The position numbers and the translations under genes are program-made. DNA of 64,000 nt. Source: Halocaridina rubra. Taxonomy: Eukaryota > Arthropoda > Malacostraca > Decapoda > Atyidae. The notes under the pieces were generated by a model that searched no databases, was not told where the DNA came from, and saw only the letters and a program-made list of their open reading frames with translations. Position 1 is the stretch's first letter. Every line of letters starts with the position of its first letter. This document shows positions 1 through 10,118 of this stretch, piece after piece. The stretch spans positions 45,001-109,000 of the forward strand of contig JAXCGZ010007677.1 in assembly GCA_037179515.1 (NCBI GenBank), given 5' to 3'.

Positions 1-270
1 CAATATTCTAACTATCAGAATAATTGAATCTGATGAGAAAAGCGTTTCAGAATACAAATGTAATGGTCCTTTTCATAATTACTCTATTTTAATGGGTCTT
101 CGGATATCATATTTTATGGTGTTAGTTCAGAGCTAGAGGAATTTCCATTTCATTATAAGTTTTTTCTTTCATTTCAAAATAACTTTTATATACTTCTATA
201 ATAAGCTCCAATATACCCTGCTCCTTTAAATATTCCATAAAGCATCTGGGAATTAAATATCTGAACATAT

Positions 271-400
271 CACGGTCTGAGGTTAGCAAAAGCATGCACT
301 CAGGGTAACGATTACATCTGCCAAAACAAGTCTTTCGCAAGAAGGCAACCGTCCTAGCCCTTGGTTGAAAAGGGAGTCCGTAACGTAAAACCGGAACAAT
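271..400 (+). repeat. SINE family A (5'-truncated)
   Basis: Matches the body of the complete copies at 38279 and 56764 (CACGGTCTGAGGTTAGCA, the CATTCAGGGTAACG block, the CCTAGCCCTTGGT block and the AAAACCGGAAC end), but lacks the tRNA-like head. Bases 1-270 show nothing else. Confidence 0.6.
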
Positions 401-467
401 CAAACAGGCTTAACTACAAAAACTTTAAAAAATGAAAATAATCAAACATTTTATCAACATAAAATAA

Positions 468-645
468 GGGAACCGCGGTAGCTTAGTGATACAGCGCTCA
501 GGTTGGATAGTAACGAGACTGACATTCCAGAGTTCGATCCCACAGCGGGTGTTGGGAAGGGCATCGGGTCTTAATTCCCCAACTCCAACCTGCCTGTGTC
601 CATCTCCATCCGAATGGAGACTAATTATGATGCATAAAAACAGTT
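468..645 (+). repeat. SINE family B, tRNA-derived
   Basis: A tRNA-like head has box A (GTAGCTTAGTGATAC) and box B (GAGTTCGATCCC near 530), then a body with GGGAAGGGCATC, CCCAACTCCAACCTGCC and TGTCCATC...GAATGGAG. The same family recurs at 23213, 25063, 30462, 35545, 61183 and 63597 (plus) and as reverse fragments. Degenerate head: not a functional tRNA. Confidence 0.7.
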
Positions 646-802
646 AAAAATACTTATTAGCAGAAAAAACTCTAGAAGTCTGGGTATATTTAGGGTCTAG
701 AAATCATATCATTACTTAAAATATTGAAGACTGTTAATCTCTAGAGCACCTTGGCAATTTTATCATTTTTCGTGCCTTACAAACTTACTGTCTTTTTATT
801 CA

Positions 803-1921
803 GAAGTTTACGAGGCAGTAGATTGTGGCAAAGAATATGATACAATATATCTAGATTTTAGCAAAGCTTTTGATAGAGTTCCTCACAAAAGGTTAGTTAA
901 AAAGCTGGAAGCTCATGGTATAGGAGGAGCTGTGCTCAGATGGATCAAACAATGGTTAAAAGACAGAAAACAGAGGGTTTGCATAAATGGAGAGAAATCA
1001 GAGTGGGGCTCGGTTACAAGCGGGGTACCACAAGGCTCGGTACTGGGTCCTCTATTATTCATCGTATATCTAAATGATCTGGATTCGGATATCAGTAGTA
1101 ACCTAAGTAAATTCGCAGACGACACTAAAATAGGTAGAACTATAAATGGAAAAGAAGACATTCATGCTTTACAGGAAGATCTAAATAGATTATCTGAATG
1201 GTCGGACAAATGGCAAATGGAATTTAATGTTGAAAAATGTAAAGTAGTTAAAATGGGTACTATAAAAGACAATACTAGTTATAAGCTAAATAACCATGAA
1301 ATCATGAGTTCTCAGTATGAAAGGGATTTGGGAGTTCTTGTGAGTAGTAGTCTTAAGCCAAGAGAGCAATGCACAGCAGTCAGAAATAAAGCAAACAGAA
1401 TTTTAGGATTTATCTCAAGAAGCGTCAGCAATAGGACGGAAAAAGTTATTTTGCAGCTCTATCTTGCATTAGTTAGGCCCCATTTAGATTATGCTGTGCA
1501 ATTCAGGTCACCCTATTATAGAATGGAAATTGAATCCTTGGAGAGAGTGCAACGAAGAATGACCAAGATGATACACAATATCAGAAATCTACCATATGAG
1601 GACAGATTAAAAAAACTTAATCTACATTCTCTAGAGAGGCGAAGAGTTAGGGGGGATATGATTGAAGTGTATAAATGGTTTAAAGGGATTAACAAGGGAG
1701 ATATTAATAAAGTTTTAAAAATTCATGATCAAACCAGAACTCGTAATAATGGATTTAAGCTTGATAAATTTAGGTTCAGAAGGGAAATTGGTAAAAATTG
1801 GTTTGGTAATAGAGTAGCTGATGCATGGAACAAGCTTCCTAGTATGATAGTAAATGCCAATACCTTAGACACCTTCAAATGTAGATTAGATAGACATATG
1901 ACAGAGGTAGGGTGGGTATGA
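803..1921 (+). CDS. LINE reverse transcriptase, C-terminal part (CR1-like)
   Basis: An uninterrupted frame of 372 codons plus stop, running open at the 5' truncation. It contains FSKAFDRVPHKRL, SGVPQGSVLGPLLF, the catalytic F-A-D-D (about 1112-1123), then the CR1-type C-terminal region (ERDLGV, RPHLDYA, LERRRVRGDM) ending in TGA. The missing N-terminal half means it cannot be an autonomous element. The intact frame suggests a fairly young insertion. Confidence 0.8.
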   Translation, partial: EVYEAVDCGKEYDTIYLDFSKAFDRVPHKRLVKKLEAHGIGGAVLRWIKQWLKDRKQRVCINGEKSEWGSVTSGVPQGSVLGPLLFIVYLNDLDSDISSNLSKFADDTKIGRTINGKEDIHALQEDLNRLSEWSDKWQMEFNVEKCKVVKMGTIKDNTSYKLNNHEIMSSQYERDLGVLVSSSLKPREQCTAVRNKANRILGFISRSVSNRTEKVILQLYLALVRPHLDYAVQFRSPYYRMEIESLERVQRRMTKMIHNIRNLPYEDRLKKLNLHSLERRRVRGDMIEVYKWFKGINKGDINKVLKIHDQTRTRNNGFKLDKFRFRREIGKNWFGNRVADAWNKLPSMIVNANTLDTFKCRLDRHMTEVGWV

Positions 1922-2092
1922 ATAGGTTAGTGCTTATTAGAAAAATCATAAAAAGAAAAACAGAATAAATAAGTAGAGTAGAATAGAATAGGTTAGACAT
2001 GCTGAAAATACAATTCAAAAATGGAGCTGCCTCGTGTGTGCCAGTAGGCATATTGCAGTGTCCTCTATTCTTATGTTCTTATGTTCTTATGT
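803..2092 (+). mobile_element. CR1-like LINE, 5'-truncated, with octamer 3' tail
   Basis: The reverse-transcriptase second half is followed by a 3' UTR ending in repeated TTATGTTC octamers, a CR1-clade style tail. The family differs from the CR1 cluster at 7-13 kb. No target-site duplication is evident. Confidence 0.8.
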
Positions 2093-2264
2093 AAATGAAA
2101 TCATGAAACCCAATTCAAAAGTTTCAAAAAAATATTTTATTATTAAAAAAATATTGAGGGTTCTACATCTTCAAAAAATCCATAGATGATATGTTCTTTT
2201 AGGATCTTTAATAGACCTATTGCAACTTTTCTAATATGCAGCATTTTTCATTTATAAATATGTA

Positions 2265-2268
2265 ATAT

Positions 2269-2333
<65 letters not shown>
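2265..2333. repeat. (TA)n microsatellite
   Basis: Nearly pure dinucleotide tract of about 70 bp. 2093-2264 and 2334-2500 hold no gene. Confidence 0.95.
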
Positions 2334-2338
<5 letters not shown>

Positions 2339-2501
2339 GTTAAAAAAAACTTGAATTTCATACATATGATCTGATAAAATGAGATTGAATAAATTATGAT
2401 GAATAAATCTTGAATCCAAATTATTTCTGTTTCAGATAAAAAAATTAATTTGATATATTACCTGGTGAGGCTAACCATTCCTGAACCCTCTCACCTGAAA
2501 T

Positions 2502-2648
<147 letters not shown>

Positions 2649-3164
2649 CTTACAGGCAATAATTAAAGGAATTCTTACTGTAGAGTAATTAGCACATGAA
2701 AGTTTAGTATTATTGGTTAATACAGTGTATACAATTATCAAATATCTTGATAAAAAATATTTCATATGAATTTTAAAATTAAGAATAAAACTTCATAAAA
2801 AGATAGCAATATATAACCTTATCTATTATATACAATGATATAAAGAACACCTCGTGAAAACTTTTGTATTGAATTCAAAAGTTGATATTACATCATTTTT
2901 GTGTACAATACGGTAATTAATAATTCTCGTAAAGTAGACAAAGTAAGCCATTTATTTAAGTATTTTCTTACATTTTCTTAAAATCTAATATGACAATAAA
3001 AAATAAAAAAAATAAAAAAAATATTTGTTAAAAAAAAACATCAATAACTAATTTCCCTGACATCAAGTTGAGTTTCATGATACTAAAGATGATGTTTATT
3101 TATTAGAAAGTCTTGATATAACACAAGTTAAAAAAGTACACCATTTTTTTTTTATTTTTGTGTT

Positions 3165-3210
3165 ACAATTAGTCCCCATTCTAATGAGGGTGGACACATA
3201 TGTTGGAAAG
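3165..3210 (-). repeat. SINE family B tail fragment, reverse orientation
   Basis: The reverse complement reads TGTGTCCA...CATTAGAATGGGGACTAA, the 3' part of family B; the rest is lost. Confidence 0.4.
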
Positions 3211-3316
3211 TATACAGTCATACTTACAAAAGATCTGTAATCCAAGCTGCCCGGGCCTGTTACCTCCAAAACCAAACATACCCCCAAAATGACGTTGAAG
3301 GGCATCATCTGTAAAC

Positions 3317-3629
<313 letters not shown>

Positions 3630-4539
3630 TAAAAATTATGAAGAAAAAAATAGCAAAAGGATAAAATTACCAGCCTTATTGCTCTCCTCTCCCTTTCAGT
3701 CGACTTTTACTACATAATTAAAAAAAACAGGATGAATAAGGTATTTGAGACGCCCTCCTGAGGTCGGTGGAACCGGGTGGATCAGGGTTTAGTTCACACC
3801 CAGCGGTCTCTATAATTACTATGAGATACGGAAAGGTAGTGGTTGTGTTCGTCATAAGCTAACCTCTATCAGTTCAGCTAATTTGGGGAGTACACCATTT
3901 GATGTATGAGATCAATGAAAATATTTGCCCCCTTGAGGCTTGTACCAAACAAAGTTTACATCATTTAATTCTAATCCTCGTAAAATGGGGAAGAGCCATT
4001 CTAAAGACAATTGGACCACAATTGTTTATTTCTAAACATATTAACAAGTCAGAAGTTTAAAGTATATGAAACAGTTTCGTTTGAGAAAAGGCAGTGAACG
4101 GAAGTGCCTCTGTGCTTTTGTAACAACCCTATTTGAGTGATTTGCCAAAACCTTCTTTAGTAGCTGAGATACAGAGGTCATTGTAAGATATCGGTAATAA
4201 TGGTCGATAATATCCAGTATCGTGGACCTCCACATATCGATATATTATATATATATATATATATTCACTGTCGTTAAAGATCACAGTTCAACCTTGAAAA
4301 TGGAACCCGACGCTGGTGATGGATCTCCGAAGCCGTTGTCCAGCATTGGCTGGTGTAGCTATAGGTACCCCCATCAATGGCATTGGGTACCCCCATCCCC
4401 CGCTGTTGGAAACCCATCGAATTTTGAGGGTTTTCATGTTGTTTTTTTCGAAGATAAATAAATACTTCAAAGCCTAGTGTGACGGTTAAGTAAATGCTTC
4501 ATAATCGAATCAACTTTAGAAAGTCCTCAGTACCCTATA

Positions 4540-5240
4540 CCAAAGGTAAGGCCGCAGATGTGAATGGGGTGCCATATGAATTTCTAAACCACTTACTCCC
4601 AACTTACCGCTATTTCCTCTTAAACTGCGTGAATGTAAGCTGGATTGATTGACTTCTACCCAGTCCTTTAATGCATTTTCTCATCCTACCATTCCCGAAC
4701 AATGGTAAACTTTGTATTGTTACCAGGCACAGATGGTTCTATTTCAGTCATTTCCATTTTAGGGAAGATATTGGAGAACTTAATATTCCAACGTTTAAAC
4801 CAGTTCGTTGAGTATTTTAATGTCGATATATTTTGGTGGTGTGCCTCTTGTTGAAGGATTTAATTCTTCGACTATTGTTGATTTTTTTTCCTGTAGCATG
4901 CACTTTAGATATAGTAGTTAGTCGCACGTTGAATAACTTAATTCCCTCAGAGATAGGACTGGTGATTGGGGTGTAAATATTAATGTTGAAAAAGCTGTGC
5001 CCAGTACATTACTAGGCAGTTCAAAGTACGACCATAATACTGTAATGAAATCCCTCATTACCATACAGAGTTTTAGATTTGTAGTACTTCACAGGCTTTT
5101 TACCCACGGTTAGCATACTCAGGAGTGTTCCTCACTGTGTCACTTTCCTTGGAACAGTTTAAGTGGGACATTTGGTCTGATCAATTTTTGTGTCTTTCCC
5201 ATACTGGAGCGTCAAGACGTACTTGCAATGCAAAAGGTAT
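4540..5240 (+). mobile_element. Old LINE reverse-transcriptase relic
   Basis: Several short blocks in different frames read as RT: GVPYEFLNHLLP near 4570 and SILGKILENLIFQRLNQFVE within 4732-4836, the usual fingers/palm motif preceding the GFR block. Many stops and frameshifts. Family not assigned. Confidence 0.55.
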
Positions 5241-5511
5241 TTACTCATGCTATAAGAATGTATCTATAAATGTATACATACATGTATTAACTTTTTAAAG
5301 GAAAATCTAGAGAAATATTAAATTTCAAATAAAATTGAATGATAATAATTATAAAAGATGTCATTGTGATATACTTTCCTTGTAAACAACACAGTAAACA
5401 AAGGCATCTCTTTACCTCTCTTTACAAACATGCCTTACCCTTCTGAAAAATAAGAAAAGATATGTATTAGTTGCAAAATACTATGCAAGCAATTTGAATA
5501 TTTAAGATAGG

Positions 5512-5576
5512 TAAGATAATACACATTCATTATATGTATACAAAACAAGTATACATGAATATTATCTTAATAGGTT
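5512..5576. repeat. Imperfect hairpin
   Basis: TAAGATAATA pairs with TATTATCTTA and TATGTATAC with GTATACAT around a seven-base loop, with a bulge on the left arm. It may be a short MITE; no second copy seen. Confidence 0.4.
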
Positions 5577-5721
5577 TTAGAATGGAGTGTTTCCTAGTAA
5601 TTGGTTAATTCCATGTTAAGGATTGATATATTAATCAAACCATAAGCTCATAAAAGATAGTAGAATGTACGAAAATAATTCAAATATCATAACTTGCAGT
5701 GAAAGACTATATCAGATGAAC

Positions 5722-5722
<1 letters not shown>

Positions 5723-5805
<83 letters not shown>
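5723..5805. repeat. (TA)n microsatellite
   Basis: About 83 bp of AT dinucleotides. Flanks 5240-5722 and 5806-6285 carry no gene. Confidence 0.95.
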
Positions 5806-5808
<3 letters not shown>

Positions 5809-6285
5809 CCTAGGAAAAAATAGACTCTGGATGTTAGAAAGCTACGACTATAATCCAAAATAACTGCATTTGGTCCACAAGAATGAATTATAGCTTATGT
5901 CAAAACTTGCTTTATTATTATAAGCTTCAGTTAATTATAGAATTGTATGGTATTGTTTGCTAACCAGGTCGTTCGATAAAATAAAGTTAAGGCTGAAAAA
6001 TCCTGAACTAATAATTCTAGGTTGATATTTAACCTTATTATTAAGTCATAATTAGAATATGATCTATTTTGGACAATATGACCATCCACACTGTCATATT
6101 AGTAGAGTCTTTTTATGATTAAAAGACATAATTATGGAAGTGCTTTTTTTTCATTTTTCATTAATTTCTAAATAAAAAAATTTCTTCTTGATTTAATAGT
6201 ATTTCTCTACCCAGGCATATTTTTTAGAACATCGCGTTAAGATAATTTAGTGAACAATATATTGAATTATAATAACAATCAAGCG

Positions 6286-6411
6286 GTGAACTATTCCCGC
6301 CCACAATATATGTGTGACATTGTGAATGGCTGGGAGCCGTGTTTATCCTAAACTGTTCCTGTGATAGCCAATCACTTAACGTTCATACCTTGTGGGCGGA
6401 GTTTTATTGAC
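6286..6411. repeat. MITE-like inverted repeat with GC-box and CCAAT motifs
   Basis: The arm CCCGCCCACAA...GTGAATGGCT pairs imperfectly with AGCCAATCAC...TTGTGGGCGGAG. It could be a small terminal-inverted-repeat element. No ORF. 6412-7091 holds nothing recognised. Confidence 0.4.
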
Positions 6412-7091
6412 TCTTATGATATGAATAAATTCTATTTACCTCATGTGAAGCAGATGTAAGACCTAACCCCAAGGTCAGGGTCAGTATGAAGAGTGGTCGG
6501 AACATACTTTAATGCAATTGATGTTTTTATCTCTCTATCTATTTATATTTTTTCTGCTGAATGCGTTGTTATTTCAGTGGTTTATATTCTCAAAAAAGTA
6601 ACTTCTGATGTAGATGCTTCCTCTCCAGATGGTAACTCGACACTGAAGAACCAGGGTTTAGATATCTCATTTTATATCCCTCAAAAAATACCACAAGTGT
6701 ATAGGATCTTACTCACCCAAATACTTATTAATGTCAATTCATTCATATCCATATGTGAATAGGCAGGAAACACTTGTCAATACAAACTGAAAATTAAGCA
6801 TTTATGATTCTCGTGTGAGTAATGAGGCATTGAAAGTGCAGTTCGGAGAAATATAAACGAAAACGCCAAATAGATATAGAAATTTATTCATGAAAATAAT
6901 AAAAATATAGAAAGGGCAAAACCGGATATTTCATATAACGTAGGTAGGTGTACAGTAAATATAGAGATCTATGCTAAGTCTAATATATATATTTTTGCAT
7001 GAAATGCTTGAAAATACATCATTAACCTACTTATAAATATTACGTTTAGAGGAAAGAGAAGTGTATTAAAATAAACTTTTATACAAAACTA

Positions 7092-7119
7092 ATACATACA
7101 TACATACATACATACATAC
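7092..7119. repeat. (ACAT)n microsatellite
   Basis: Tetranucleotide run immediately 5' of a CR1 copy. Confidence 0.9.
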
Positions 7120-7869
7120 AATGGTAAAGAACTTCAGGAGGATCTAAATAATCTGCATGAGTGGTCAGAAAAGTGGCTAATGAAATTCAATACTTCAAAA
7201 TGTAAGGTAATGAGAATGGGTACAAGTGCAAGAAGGCCCAAGCTTGACTACTCGGTGGCTGGAGTACAACTTCGAGAGACAGAAAATGAGAGAGATCTAG
7301 GAGTAAACATACTGGCAGATTTTTCTCCAGAAATACATATAAATGGCATAGTAAGGGCAGCATATGCATTCTTATCAAATGTAAGGGTAGCCTTCAGGCA
7401 CATGGACAAGGAAATGTTCAGAAATATTTATGTAACCTATGTGAGGCCAAAACTCGAATATGCAGCCCCCTTTTGGAATCCGCACTTGAAAAAGCACATA
7501 GCTAAGCTTGAAAAAGTTCAAAGACATGCCACGAAACTGGTGCCAGAAATACACAATCTCAGTTATGATGAGAGGCTGGGGAAATTAGACTTACCATCAC
7601 TCGAAGCTAGAAGAGTGAGGGGGGATATGGTGACAGTCTTTAAATTCCTTCATGGTTATGATAGAGTGGATAGGGATCGATATTTTGATATGGCTGGCTC
7701 TAAAACTAGAGGTCATAGTTTGAAGCTTGGTAAGAAAACTTCTTTGCAGGATGTAAGGAAATACTTTTTCAGTGTAAGAGTAGTTGATAATTGGAATTTG
7801 CTAAGCGAGGAGGTAGTTAATGGTATCTCAATCCATAGTTTTAAGGACAGGTATGATAAGTATCACTAA
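7120..7869 (+). pseudogene. LINE ORF2 C-terminal fragment (copy a)
   Basis: Open from the truncation point to TAA. Encodes the thumb/C-terminal part of the reverse transcriptase (KCKVMRMGTSARRPKLDYS, FKDRYDKYH end); the catalytic FADD lies upstream of the truncation, so no enzyme is possible. Confidence 0.85.
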
Positions 7870-7960
7870 GTCTAAAATGGAACCGATCAGGAGACGGGAA
7901 GATACGAGCTTTGGGCTCTTTCCCGTAAACACAATTAGGTAATCACAATTAGGTAATCAC
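7120..7960 (+). mobile_element. CR1-like LINE copy a, 5'-truncated
   Basis: About 90% or more similar to the end of the 9873-13035 copy. It terminates in two 14-bp AATTAGGTAATCAC units, then (ATAC)n (7961-8031). Confidence 0.9.
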
Positions 7961-8031
7961 ATACATACATACATACATACATGTATGCATGCATCAATAC
8001 ATACATACATACATACATACATACATACATT

Positions 8032-8523
8032 ACCTAATTGTGTTTACGGGAAAGAGCCCAAAGCTCGTATCTTCTCGTCTCCTCATCGGTTTCATTTTCT
8101 ACTTAGTGATACTTATCATACCTGTCCTTAAAACTGTGGATTGAGATAGCATTAACTACCTCCTCGCTTAGCAAATTCCAATTATCAACTACTCTTACAC
8201 TGAAAAAGTAATTCCTTACATCTTGCAAAGAAGTTTTCTTACGAAGCTTAAAACTATGACCTATAGAGCTAGAGGTCATAGTTTGAAGCTTCGAAGGAAA
8301 ACTTCTTTGCAGGATGTAAGGAAATACTTTTTCAATGTAAGAGTAGTTGATAATTGGAATTCACTAAGCGAGGAGGTAGTTAATGCTATCTCAATCCATA
8401 GTTTTAAGGACAGGTATGATAAGTATCACTAAGTAGAAAATGGAACCGATGAGGAGACGGGAAGATTCGAGCTTTGGGCTCTTTCCCGTAAACACAATTA
8501 GGTAATCACAATTAGGTAATCAC
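8032..8523. mobile_element. Foldback: two CR1 3' ends in inverted orientation
   Basis: 8032-8264 is a minus-strand CR1 tail and 8265-8523 the same segment in plus orientation. Both are truncated at essentially the same internal nucleotide, giving a near-perfect palindrome with arms over 230 bp and almost no spacer (CTATGACCT/AGGTCATAG at the centre). (ATAC)n flanks it on both sides (7961-8031; 8524-8588). Confidence 0.85.
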
Positions 8524-8588
8524 ATACATACATACATACATTCATACATACATACATACATGCATACATACATACATACATACATACA

Positions 8589-9796
8589 TGATGAGGTGAG
8601 CCGAATCTTACAGGAAAGAGAGGGGTGGGCAGATTGCATATTCCTAGACTTCCAGAAAACATTTGACACTGTCCCACAAGGGAGACTTATTAGGAAGCTG
8701 CAAGCAATGGCTAGAATAGGTGGAAATGTCTTGAAATGGATAAAAACATACTTAGAAGGAAGGGAACAGAGGGTTAGAGTAAGACAGTGTCTGAATGGAG
8801 AAGAGTTAGTAGTGGAGTTCCACAGGGTTCAGTTTTAGGGCCACTGTTGTTTCTTGTTTATGTAAATGACCTACCAGAGTCTGTAAATTCATTCATGAGT
8901 ATGTTTGCAGATGATGCAAAGATTGTGAAGAAAGTAAGAAACGCGAACAATGGTAGAGAACTTCAGAAAGATCTAAATAGTCTGCATGGGTGGTCTCAAT
9001 AAGTGGCTAATGAAATTCAATACTTCAAAATGTAAGGTAATGAGAATGGGTACAAGTGCAAGAAGGCCCAAGCTTGACTACTCAGTGGAAGGAGTACAAC
9101 TTCAAGAAACAGAGAATGATAGAGATCTAGGAGTAAACATACTGGCCGATTTATCTCCAGAAATGCATATAAATGGTATAGTAAGGGCAGCATATGTTTT
9201 ATTAGCAAATGTAAGGGTAGCCTTCAGGCACATGGACAAGGAAATGTTCAGAAATATTTATGTAACCTATGTGAGGCCAAAACTTGAATATACAGCTCCC
9301 CTTTGGAATCCGCACTTGAAAAAGCACGTAGTTAAGTTTGAAAAAGTTCAAAGAGATGCCACGAAGCTTGTGCCAGAAATATGCATTCTCAGTTATGATG
9401 AGAGGCTTAAGGAATTATACTTACCTTCACTCGAAGCTAGAGGATTGAGAGGGGATATGGTGACAGTTTTTAAATTCCTTCTTGGTTATGATAGAGTGGA
9501 TAGGGATCGATATTTTGATATGGCTGGCACTAGAACAATAGTTTATAGTTTGAAGCTTCGTAAGAAAATATCTTTGTAGGATGTAAGGAAGTACTTTCTT
9601 AGTGTATGAGTAGTTGATAATTGGAATTCATTAAGTGAGGAGGTAGTTAACGCTGACTCAAGACATAGTTTTAAGGACAAGTATGATAAGCATCACTAAG
9701 TGCAAAGTTGAACCGACAAGGAGACTGAAAGTTACGAGCTTGGGGCTCTTTCCCGTAAGCATAATTAGGTAATTACAATTAGGTAATTAGGTAATT

Positions 9797-9797
<1 letters not shown>
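8589..9797 (+). mobile_element. CR1-like LINE copy b, 5'-truncated and frameshifted
   Basis: Starts at the RT palm (EVSRILQEREGWADCIF), has frameshifts near 8790 and 8986 and a premature stop near 9577, and ends in degenerate AATTAGGTAATT repeats leading into (CA)n at 9798-9872. Confidence 0.85.

Positions 9798-9872
<75 letters not shown>
9798..9872. repeat. (CA)n microsatellite
   Basis: About 37 CA units between two CR1 copies. Confidence 0.95.
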
Positions 9873-9875
<3 letters not shown>

Positions 9876-10118
9876 TGTAGGGAAATATTGTTGAGAAAAA
9901 AAAGTCTAAAAGACCTTCAAGAATGCAAAGAAGTGTTCATTAGACGATACAGAACACAGGAAGAGATGGGAAAGATCAAAAACTTGTTGCAAGAGGCAAG
10001 AAGGTTAAATGATGAAAGAAATGAAGAAGAGAAGAAAAATTTTCGTTACGGAATACTTCCAGACAAAGGGGAGATAAAGAAGATAATGACAGAAGATCAG
10101 GGGATGGGGCCTCATTAA
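9873..10118 (+). CDS. LINE ORF1, C-terminal tail (partial)
   Basis: An open frame entering from the microsatellite. It encodes a highly charged, probably helical segment (IRRYRTQEEMGKIKNLLQEA, RRLNDERNEEEKK) like the C-terminus of LINE ORF1 RNA-binding proteins. It overlaps ORF2's open frame by 94 nt (10025-10118), with ORF2 in the -1 frame. A slippery-type AAATTTT heptamer, correctly phased, sits at 10037-10043. Confidence 0.6.

Noticed and set aside
122..403. 93-codon minus-strand frame
   Set aside because: Lies across a SINE; no protein-family features.
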